Below are positions 52,001 to 57,527 of a DNA stretch of 57,527 nucleotides, in pieces. Source of the stretch: UQRS01 sp964481575 (GTDB taxonomy: Bacteria; Bacillota; Clostridia; Oscillospirales; Acutalibacteraceae); contig CAYZTR010000012.1 of the NCBI GenBank assembly GCA_964481575.1, positions 1-57,527 of the forward strand. The letters are read 5' to 3'. The notes under the pieces were generated by a model that saw only the letters and a program-made list of their open reading frames with translations, was not told the DNA's origin and ran no database searches. A program made the position numbers and the translations under genes. The first letter of the stretch is position 1, and each line of letters begins with the position of its first letter.

Positions 52001-54554
52001 CCTTGAGGGTGGCGTTGATTTGCAGGAAATACTCCCCATCCTTGGCCAGGGGATCCGGCAGGCGGAAGGGGACAACAACCGCCTTGCTGGCGCCGGGCGC
52101 CACCGTGGTGGTGAAAGAGCCGGAATCCACTGCGCTGCCGTCCTCCAGCAGCTCCCAGGTAAAGACGTAGTTGGACAGATCCTCAAAGGACTTGTCGTTG
52201 GTGATGTTCACCGTATGCTCCAGGATATCCTGGGTGGAAGCGGAAAACTGAATGTCCGAATAGACATACTTGACCTCGGCCATTTCCGGCTGCGCCACCC
52301 GGTTGGCAGAAACCAGGCCGTTGGCACAGAAGTCCCCGTCATTGATCGTGTCGCCCCAGTTGCCGCCGTAGCCCAGGTAATACCCGGTCAGGTCAATGTC
52401 CTCACGTACATAAGCGGAGGAGGCATCTCCATAGTAGTCATAGGTGCCGTCGGGCAATTCGGTGGCCAGAGACTGGTCCACAAAGTCCCAGATAAAGCCG
52501 CCCAGGATGTTATCCGCTGAACGGTAAGCCTCCCAATACTCATAGAGGCTTCCCACAGAGTTCCCCATGGCGTGGGCGTACTCGCACTGGAGATAAGGCA
52601 TATGGGTGGCATCATCAGCATGGCCGGCCACCGTAGAAATGCCGGCGTACATGTTGGAATAGACATCCACGCCGCCGGAGCCCTCCAGGCCGCAGTAATG
52701 GATGGGGCGGGTGGAATCCAGGGACTTCATGTACTGGATCATCCTGGAGATAAACTTGCTGGAGCCGGTGCTGCCGGACTCGTTACCGTAGGACCACATG
52801 ACCACGCAGCTATGGTTCTTCAGCCGCTCCATCATATCGGTCAGGCGGCCCTGGCAAATGGTTTGCAGATAGGTGTTCTGATTTTCAGAATCGGTGCCGT
52901 GGCACTCGTTGTTGGCCTCGGCCAGCACCAGAATCCCGTATTTATCACACAGGTAATAGAAATACTGGTCATTGGGGTAATGGGAGGTACGAACCGCATT
53001 GATATTGTTCTGCTTCATCAGGAAGATATCCTGCTGATACACTTCCTGAGAAACATACCGGCCGGTCAGCGGAGAAGTATCGTGCCGGTCCACTCCCATG
53101 AACCGGAAGGGCTGGCCGTTCAGCAGAACCGTCTCGTAATAATCGGTGGTTTTATTGTAATTCCCGTCCACCTGGGTCTGGGTAAAGGTGATTTCCCGGA
53201 AGCCCAGCTGCTGGCTCACCGACTCATAATAAGCGCCGGTGTTGGCGTCATACAGGGTCAATACCAGGGTGTACAGATAAGGATTCTCGTCCGACCAGAG
53301 ATGGGGCGCCTCCACATGGCGAGCCAGGGACAGGGTCTTGGTCTGGCCATAGGAAACGGCATCAAAGCTGCCCCGCAAGGGGTTGGAAGCAAACAGGTTG
53401 TTCCCTTGGGCGTCAAACAGCTTCACATCCAGGGCGAAGCCGGAAAGATTGGCCTGTTTCGCATAGCTGGACAACTCCACCGACAGCTGCAGATCGGCAT
53501 CCACAAACTGGGCGTCCAGATCGGTGACGGTGGTATAATCGCTGATGTATACCGAAGGCGCAGCATACAGGTACACATCCCGGAAGATACCGGCCAGCCG
53601 CAGGTAGTCCTGATCCTCCATCCAGGAGCCGTCACACCAGCGAATGACCTTCACCGCCAGGACATTCTCCCTGCCGTCCCGGTTCAGATAAGGGGTAATG
53701 TCAAAGTCCTGGGGATCCATGGTATTCTCCGAATAGCCTACCTCATAACCGTTGACATACAGATACATGCAGGACTCCACGCCCTGGAAGGAAATGAAAA
53801 CCTTTTGATCCTCCGCCAGCCAGCTTTCGTCCACCGTAAAGGTGCGGCGATAATAACCCACCGGGTTGGTGACGGTAGGGGCGTTGGGACAGGACACCGT
53901 CCCGTTGCCGTAAGCATTCCAGGGATAGGAAACGTTGCTGTAAATGGGGAAATCGAACCCCTGGGTCTGCCAGGAGGCCGGCAGGGTCACCGATTTGAAG
54001 CCGCCGTAATAGGCGGTGGAGCCGTAGGCCCCCACGGCATTGTTCCCGGCATACTGGGGCGCCGCAGACATATCATAGTCCACCTTGTAGAAGTTGCCCT
54101 CCACACCGGCAGCCTGCCCCTTGCTGACATTCTGGTACACTGCCAGCTGCCACGCCTGATCCTCACCGGTCAAGCACTGGTAGTTGGGCGACTGTGCAAA
54201 ATCATAATTCACAGCGCCGGCAACGGCAGACTCCACACTGTCGTAAGGAATGGTGCCGTCGGCATGGGCCGCCAGGCGATTGACCTGCACAATATCCGCC
54301 TGGTTCACCGGATTCCCCTGTGCATCCTGGCTGTTCAGGGTACCCTTCCACTCGTTGCCGGTGAAATAAGTCGTACCGGGAACTAGGTCACTGCCGGCCG
54401 CCATATTGGTCCACGGAACATCAGAATTCCAGGGATCCGCCGCAGCTTCCGCTGCCGCTGCGGGCAGGGTCAGCACACCGGCCAAAGGCGTGGCCACAGA
54501 AAAGGTCAGCACCAGAACCAGCAGGCTGGAAAATAAACGTTTTACTCGTTTCAT
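49047..54554 (-). CDS. Secreted GH2 beta-galactosidase (LacZ type) with two LamG domains and dockerin
   Basis: An 1835-residue exported enzyme; ATG 54554 with GGGAGG seven bases upstream. The signal peptide is LFSSLLVLVLTFSVATPLAG. GH2 jelly-roll and Ig domains come first (GYYRRTFTV, WMEDQDYLRLAGIFRDV), then the barrel. Acid/base is about Glu592 (VVMWSYGNESGS) and nucleophile about Glu658 (LQCEYAHAMGNS), both intact. The LacZ small-domain block has WYGNGPQETLNDR. A FIVAR-like helical stretch (~1220-1275) follows, then two LamG domains (~1290-1440 and ~1480-1640), a helical spacer, and the dockerin: GDLNGDGKLSVTDVVLLRKA and GDLSGDGNLSVTDVVLLRKA. It removes terminal beta-galactose outside the cell. 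It converges with trio gene C. Confidence 0.93.
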   Translation of the reverse strand: MKRVKRLFSSLLVLVLTFSVATPLAGVLTLPAAAAEAAADPWNSDVPWTNMAAGSDLVPGTTYFTGNEWKGTLNSQDAQGNPVNQADIVQVNRLAAHADGTIPYDSVESAVAGAVNYDFAQSPNYQCLTGEDQAWQLAVYQNVSKGQAAGVEGNFYKVDYDMSAAPQYAGNNAVGAYGSTAYYGGFKSVTLPASWQTQGFDFPIYSNVSYPWNAYGNGTVSCPNAPTVTNPVGYYRRTFTVDESWLAEDQKVFISFQGVESCMYLYVNGYEVGYSENTMDPQDFDITPYLNRDGRENVLAVKVIRWCDGSWMEDQDYLRLAGIFRDVYLYAAPSVYISDYTTVTDLDAQFVDADLQLSVELSSYAKQANLSGFALDVKLFDAQGNNLFASNPLRGSFDAVSYGQTKTLSLARHVEAPHLWSDENPYLYTLVLTLYDANTGAYYESVSQQLGFREITFTQTQVDGNYNKTTDYYETVLLNGQPFRFMGVDRHDTSPLTGRYVSQEVYQQDIFLMKQNNINAVRTSHYPNDQYFYYLCDKYGILVLAEANNECHGTDSENQNTYLQTICQGRLTDMMERLKNHSCVVMWSYGNESGSTGSSKFISRMIQYMKSLDSTRPIHYCGLEGSGGVDVYSNMYAGISTVAGHADDATHMPYLQCEYAHAMGNSVGSLYEYWEAYRSADNILGGFIWDFVDQSLATELPDGTYDYYGDASSAYVREDIDLTGYYLGYGGNWGDTINDGDFCANGLVSANRVAQPEMAEVKYVYSDIQFSASTQDILEHTVNITNDKSFEDLSNYVFTWELLEDGSAVDSGSFTTTVAPGASKAVVVPFRLPDPLAKDGEYFLQINATLKEATDWAEAGYVMQADQFAVPAETQNLRNATPSGSISYTESADSYSIASADVQITISKTTGQITSYQYQGETVLTNGPAMNYWRAMLENDSHSSAIDRTWQNASTGVKVSLISCEDNGASLTVSELLTLQGAKNSTQVVTYTIWATGEIQVDATLNPNSAMGELLVYGAEITLPGDYETFTWYGNGPQETLNDRSYGAQVGLYTQSVSDGYYPFQVVQASGNHTQVRYLTLESDRRDTGILVVAQDTVEASALHYTAAELQAATHPYDLSGSKDKTVLSVNYGSRGTGGATCGPDTQTQYRLLNDGRDYTYSYTIVPYSKSTADVTALQKSYRDYDTFSLEEYNAAQAAAVEALIDTNCSLLLNYQQKSQIEAARNAYNILTDAQKALVQNYDLLETAEKTVSSLYGTQSFIQDSKTGSLVDITDTALIHKDAASPTGAAFTGKFPVANDGLNAAISGTSSFTIAVWVNPDDLDDGNTFFSKGNNQVSLKTTSSALEFCCYNSGNWNALNVSSGSLTIGQWNYVVATYDGATKTMSLYVNGELKGSQTGPSSVASSGSVAYVGGMDGSSGYSLRGSMASARLYQVALNATQILQSYTADVSGIDQPIQPTDSKVVFWFDADNYSTSKAVRSYLTDSATGQEMEVTGTATVSAEETSPNGSAVSGYFPVNDTKVNATLSGSDGFTIALWVNPSDLDDDNTFFAKGDNQVSLKMREGEVEFCCYNSNQSSNQWNPLYTTGGALAAHQWNYVVATYDGSSMKIYINGRLNVEQAGPATVNSSSSIAYVGKMDGSSGRLLRGAVAAARLYSTALTDDQILQSYHADVNAAAQPIPATDGSVVFWYDASNSRTADLVALEQADYTQYLQAVAAVEAALRQTGTYSASDLAQLKKVLNANTISAWLDENDQPKVDAAVAALNAALDALEPAGILGDLNGDGKLSVTDVVLLRKAILNGDTVETVPLGDLSGDGNLSVTDVVLLRKAILNQG

Positions 54555-54593
54555 GATAACGCCTCCCAATTCAGATTCGGATTTGCTACCTTT

Positions 54594-54622
54594 AGTTTAT
54601 GATCAAAATCCCGGAAAGTCAA
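54594..54622 (-). promoter_or_regulatory. Promoter of the GH2-dockerin gene
   Basis: TTGACT (plus 54617-54622), a 17-bp spacer and TAAACT (plus 54594-54599). Confidence 0.7.
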
Positions 54623-54681
54623 TGGCAAAAGTGTATAATCATTTATCAAAATGTTGTTTTTTGAGAAAAAAGCGACAGATT

Positions 54682-54897
54682 TTACCTGATTCTGGAAATC
54701 CGCTGTACCCGCTGTCCCCCACGCCATTGGGGCACCCCCTGCTGCAAATGCGGCCTTTCCCTCAGGTTGGTATCCGCGTTGTTATCCGTCTCCGAGGGGT
54801 TGGCGGTATCTGCCGGATCCTCCTGGGCCTGGCAGGCACAGCAGCTGCCAATCAGCAGTAAAACCGTCAACAGAATGGCAATATCTCTTTTTAACAT
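54682..54897 (-). CDS. Small putative lipoprotein (71 aa)
   Basis: A 71-residue ORF; ATG 54897 has GGGAGGG six bases upstream. MLKRDIAILLTVLLLIGSC is a signal peptide with a lipobox-like IGSC, then CACQAQEDPADTANPSETDN, an acidic disordered tail, and a basic end (LRERPHLQQG... RISRIR). No family was recognised. A TATACT -10 lies upstream at about 54940. It precedes the GH2 gene in the same direction but has its own promoter. Other options are a decayed longer lipoprotein or a chance frame, but the ribosome site and signal make it credible. Confidence 0.5.
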   Translation of the reverse strand: MLKRDIAILLTVLLLIGSCCACQAQEDPADTANPSETDNNADTNLRERPHLQQGVPQWRGGQRVQRISRIR

Positions 54898-55069
54898 GGT
54901 AAGCCCTCCCTTTTTGCAAAGCTTAGTTTCTGCTTTCAGTATACAAAAGGGAGAAAACTGCTGCAGTCTTTTGGGACAGAAGGTGGATTTTCCGGGATAA
55001 AAAGACGGTTTGGCACTTGGCAGGAACAAAACAGGAACAAAAAAACCGGCCTTCCAAAGGAAAGCCGGA

Positions 55070-55597
55070 TCAGCGAATCAGTTTTTTCAGTTTGGGATGC
55101 AGGGTTTTCAAATACACCTGCAAAATGCCGGTAATGGCTACATCATACAGCCAGAAGGCCACGTTTCCCATGATCCAAAGGAGGAAAAGGGAGTATTTCC
55201 CGAAGGTGTTCATATCCTCCATAGGCAGGTGGAACACAAAAATCATCAGGCTGTAAGCCGCCGCCACCGCCACATTGAACACGGCAAATTTCAGCACCCA
55301 CTGGAGCTTCCGGGAACGAAGCCGCTGGAGAATTCCCTTCAAAATGGGATAATAACCGAAAAAGGCAATGAACATGAGCTTTGCTTCCGGATCGGCCAGC
55401 AGCAACACCAACGCGCAGGTGGTCAGGTAGGCCATCAACGCCCATCGGCTGTCAATCTCCACCACCAGAATCATAAAGACAATCCCGGCCAGGGCCGGCA
55501 CCGCATAGGTCAAGGCAGGAAAATAGGAAAACAACATGATGGCCGTGGCCAGCGCCGACATGACGCCGCACAAAGCCAATTTACCGGTATGTTTCAT
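55070..55597 (-). CDS. Conserved multi-pass membrane protein (ECF S-component/DUF2232-like)
   Basis: A 175-residue membrane protein; ATG 55597 follows GGGGGG at 5-8 bases. It begins MKHTGKLALCGVMSALATAI, typical of ECF-type substrate-binding subunits and related proteins, and has about five hydrophobic helices (FSYFPALTYAVPALAGIVFM, ALMAYLTTCALVLLLA, VLKFAVFNVAVAAAYSLMIF, YSLFLLWIMGNVAFWLYDVA). Substrate and partner are unknown, and no ECF ATPase is nearby. The frame upstream of the ATG is not protein-like and runs into an inverted repeat. Confidence 0.72.
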   Translation of the reverse strand: MKHTGKLALCGVMSALATAIMLFSYFPALTYAVPALAGIVFMILVVEIDSRWALMAYLTTCALVLLLADPEAKLMFIAFFGYYPILKGILQRLRSRKLQWVLKFAVFNVAVAAAYSLMIFVFHLPMEDMNTFGKYSLFLLWIMGNVAFWLYDVAITGILQVYLKTLHPKLKKLIR

Positions 55598-55795
55598 CCA
55601 ATCCCCCCAAAAACTAAAATGAATCCATTCCAGATCAGCGCCATCCCCGGCGTTCTGCCGGATTCCATACTGCGGAAAGCTGCCAACGCCGTATTGCGGC
55701 GACCAACAGCCCGATTTTTTCGCAAGACAAGGCGCGGCGTGGGAAGGCGTATGATGGATACGCCGACGGCGCCGCAACGCAGGATTGCGGAAAAA
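55598..55795. other. Intergenic between the DnaJ-like and membrane-protein genes
   Basis: About 200 bases that hold the imperfect inverted repeat described separately. No gene was recognised; the frames through it are basic and Cys/Arg-rich. Confidence 0.45.
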
Positions 55796-55797
55796 TC
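55713..55797. repeat. Imperfect ~39-bp inverted repeat (MITE-like) at the dnaJ-like stop
   Basis: Arms beginning GATTTTTTCGCAA and GATTTTTCCGCAA (on opposite strands) meet in GGCGTA-TGATGGA-TACGCC. The element reaches into the stop codon of the DnaJ-like gene. No transposase or clear target duplication was seen. Confidence 0.55.
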
Positions 55798-56383
55798 AAT
55801 GGCCACAGCAGTTGCAGCATAGGTCGGCGCACAATAACCCTGTGCAAATATCGCAGCCGGTACATTCGGTGGAATTGGTGCCGGTATGATAGCCGCCAAA
55901 ACCGCCGGCCCGCTGCCGTTGCAACTGATTCAGGGCCGCCCGATACTCCGCGTTGGAGGGATCTTTATTGACGGCGGTGCAAAAGCTGGTATAGGCCTCG
56001 TCAAACCAGCCCCGCCGGTAAAGGACAGAACCGTTGAGAAAATACCACTCGGCATCCCGGCGTTCCGGGGGAACCCCATCCAGCAGCTCCTGGGCCTCCT
56101 CTACACGGCCCAGCTGTACCAGCTTCCGGATATCGGGAAAGCTGGAGGCGGTATATCCGCCGGACGTACTGCTCCGGCGCCCGCTGGAACCGGCCTTCCG
56201 GGAGGACATGATCTGATCGTAGGCTTCATTGATCTCCTTCATCTTTTCCACCGCCAAATCCGCCAAAGGATTGTCAGCGTAATTATCCGGATGATACTTT
56301 TTCGCCAGTTCCCGATAGGCATTCTTCACCTGCTCGTCAGTAGCAGTAGAGGGAATCCCCAATACGGTATAAGGATCGGTCAT
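55796..56383 (-). CDS. J-domain protein with cysteine-rich tail
   Basis: A 195-residue protein; start ATG 56383 overlaps the DUF5685 TGA (ATGA). The J-domain (~1-65) has DPYTVLGIPSTATDEQVKNA and the HPD motif in KKYHPDNYADNP. A serine/glycine stretch follows, then a TPR-like helical part (~85-160) with LGRVEEAQELLDGVPPERRD. The end is a dense Cys tail, ECTGCDICTGLLCADLCC. It is a DnaJ-like cochaperone for an Hsp70, lacking the usual zinc-finger and C-terminal peptide-binding parts. The Cys tail is known in clostridial members and may bind metal (inference). Confidence 0.87.
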   Translation of the reverse strand: MTDPYTVLGIPSTATDEQVKNAYRELAKKYHPDNYADNPLADLAVEKMKEINEAYDQIMSSRKAGSSGRRSSTSGGYTASSFPDIRKLVQLGRVEEAQELLDGVPPERRDAEWYFLNGSVLYRRGWFDEAYTSFCTAVNKDPSNAEYRAALNQLQRQRAGGFGGYHTGTNSTECTGCDICTGLLCADLCCNCCGH

Positions 56384-57222
56384 CCTCCATCCTCCTTTTC
56401 CAGAATATCCCGCTGCATTTTGGGCATGCCCTGCGAGATGATATTTTCCAACAGATCGCCGCACCGCCCCACCGGCAACAAAGCAAAATCCGCTTCCAGC
56501 CGGGCCAGACAAACATGCAGGGCGGCAACGGCCCGCTCCTTCGCATCCGGGCCGGCCAGCCGGATCACATTATAATTCCCCGATTTTGCATCGGCATCCA
56601 GGTCAGCTAACGCGTCCAGCAAATAAATCCATTTGCCTGCAGCATACCCCATCTGGGCCAGGATCCGGGTCACGTCCGGCCGATCATCGCAGGCGGAAAA
56701 CAGGGTGGCCAGCATCTGGGCGGTTGGCTCGGCGGCGGCGTCCAGGCTGGCTGTCTCAGCGGTTTCCACCTGTTGCTGGGCGGCAAAATAGCCAGCCGCA
56801 GCAGTTTCCAAAGCCGGATAATTTTCAGCGGCCCTTCGCCGGGCACGGCCCAGCAAGGGACGCAGCAGCGTACAGCCCAATCGCTTCCAAAAGCCGCTGT
56901 CTGCAATATTGTCCAACAGCTTATAATAAGACAGGATCACCGAAGCTGCCGCCACCTGCGGCAACAGAACCGGCGCATCCTTGGAATAACTGCATTTTTT
57001 CAGCGGATTAAAGGGGCAGTGTCCCTTTTGAAACCCGGTACAGTCCTGGGCCAGGGACAGCTTCAGCAGCCCCAGAAAGGTGAAGTCATAGCTGAGGGTC
57101 AGCCGGGCCAGAGGGCCGTAGGCGCGGCCCAGCTCCTGACACAGGGAGCAATAAACCGCCTTATAAACCTCCAGCTCCCGCACCCGCAGCTCAGGGGTAT
57201 AGGCGCGGACATAGCCAAACAA
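56380..57222 (-). CDS. DUF5685-family protein
   Basis: A 280-residue protein; TTG start 57222 with GGGGAGGAG upstream. It begins MFGYVRAYTPELRVRELEVY and has KAVYCSLCQELGRAYGPLAR, then FQKGHCPFNPLKKC, giving a CxxC plus later cysteines that may bind metal. The middle is helical (LSYYKLLDNIADSG, GKWIYLLDALADLDADAKSG with an acidic DALADLDAD run). This matches the DUF5685 family of clostridia. It is reminiscent of all-helical prenyl-synthase-like folds, but no function is known. It is coupled by a 4-base overlap to the J-domain gene, a link kept in many clostridia (from memory). Confidence 0.82.
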   Translation of the reverse strand: MFGYVRAYTPELRVRELEVYKAVYCSLCQELGRAYGPLARLTLSYDFTFLGLLKLSLAQDCTGFQKGHCPFNPLKKCSYSKDAPVLLPQVAAASVILSYYKLLDNIADSGFWKRLGCTLLRPLLGRARRRAAENYPALETAAAGYFAAQQQVETAETASLDAAAEPTAQMLATLFSACDDRPDVTRILAQMGYAAGKWIYLLDALADLDADAKSGNYNVIRLAGPDAKERAVAALHVCLARLEADFALLPVGRCGDLLENIISQGMPKMQRDILEKEDGG

Positions 57223-57317
57223 CGGTACTCCTCCCCTGCGGATTTGTTGTTCTCATTTTACTATTCCCGCCGCAGCAATGGGTGAATAATGTGTAAATAA
57301 ACCGTGTTATTTTCTTG

Positions 57318-57527
57318 TTATATCAAAATTTTTGCCAAATATTGTCCGGTATAGGAGCCTTCCACCCGGGCCACCTGCTCAGGGGTACCGGTGGCCACGA
57401 TCTCTCCGCCCCGGTCGCCCCCTTCCGGCCCCAGGTCAATGACCCAGTCGGCGGTTTTGATGACGTCCAGATTATGCTCGATGACCAGGACGGTGTTCCC
57501 GGCGTCCACCAGCTTTTGCAGCACCTG
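57318..57527 (-). CDS. uvrA: UvrABC system protein A, C-terminal end (truncated by window edge)
   Basis: The last 69 residues of the excinuclease ATPase UvrA are visible. QVLQKLVDAGNTVLVIEHNL includes the post-Walker B His switch. DVIKTADWVIDLGPEGGDRGG and EIVATGTPEQVA follow. This is the standard end of the second ABC domain. The rest lies beyond the window. Confidence 0.95.
   Translation of the reverse strand, partial: QVLQKLVDAGNTVLVIEHNLDVIKTADWVIDLGPEGGDRGGEIVATGTPEQVARVEGSYTGQYLAKILI

Noticed and set aside
49545..52520. 991-residue plus-strand open frame
   Set aside because: Exactly antisense to the GH2 enzyme. Composition is rich in Gly/His/Ile without domains, an artefact of high-GC codon use.
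22704..54554. Cohesin or scaffoldin domains in the dockerin region
   Set aside because: None of the beta-sandwich modules shows cohesin features; they read as LamG, F5/8 C, Ig-like or unknown.
55598..55797. N-terminal extension of the 55070 membrane protein (frame open to 55777)
   Set aside because: The added 60 residues come from the inverted repeat and are not protein-like; the ATG at 55597 has its own ribosome site.
1..57527. tRNA, rRNA, insertion sequences, prophage
   Set aside because: No T-arm-like motifs in a cloverleaf setting, no rRNA cores, no transposase, integrase or phage structural genes were found by eye.

Overview
The window reads as a GC-rich, endospore-forming, anaerobic Firmicute of the gut type, most likely Oscillospirales/Ruminococcaceae. 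The basis is a SpoVM peptide, clostridial small proteins (C_GCAxxG, DUF5685, Cys-tailed DnaJ), frequent GTG/TTG starts, and many secreted enzymes ending in type I dockerin repeats. This taxonomic reading is inference. No rRNA, tRNA, CRISPR array, insertion sequence or prophage was recognised.

Layout. 1-20.4 kb is mainly housekeeping. It holds the 3' end of metY; a minus-strand unit spoVM plus a small membrane protein; an operon alpha/beta-hydrolase - murF - ddl - mrp - C_GCAxxG; a divergent pair of small XRE regulators; a foldase-nadB-nadC operon; aminotransferase-trpS; an operon nadA - HD protein - mnmA - radC; an Fe-type alcohol dehydrogenase; and asnB. The NAD de novo genes are therefore complete (nadA, nadB, nadC) but split over two operons. 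29.2-33.3 kb is a second housekeeping/regulatory patch (GtrA, glyA, M19 dipeptidase, LysR). 54.7-57.5 kb is housekeeping again (small lipoprotein, membrane protein, DnaJ-like, DUF5685, uvrA 3' end).

20.7-54.6 kb is the accessory part, a carbohydrate and cell-surface region. Five secreted proteins end in nearly identical dockerin pairs: a CAP-domain protein, a GH29 alpha-L-fucosidase, a clan GH-A-like glycosidase, a BspA-type leucine-rich-repeat protein and a LacZ-type GH2. Cytoplasmic-looking partners are a GH127 enzyme and an S1 sulfatase, and a two-gene CHR (chromate/oxyanion) transporter sits just before the sulfatase. AraC- and LysR-type regulators flank the GH29 and GH-A genes. Fucosidase, sulfatase and beta-galactosidase together suggest a sulfated, fucosylated host-type glycan such as mucin O-glycans (inference). 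No cohesin or scaffoldin is in the window.

The most unusual element is a trio of secreted proteins (39757, 44135, 46561) without dockerins. They share a strongly conserved ~135-residue C-terminal domain ending in NQQLAQ, followed by a conserved ~120-bp 3' untranslated block with tandem terminators. Two of the three have almost the same promoter, leader and signal peptide. Two trio genes converge on a dockerin gene, each time with a copy of the same GC-rich palindrome between them. This looks like a locally duplicated module and is the best candidate here for something undescribed.
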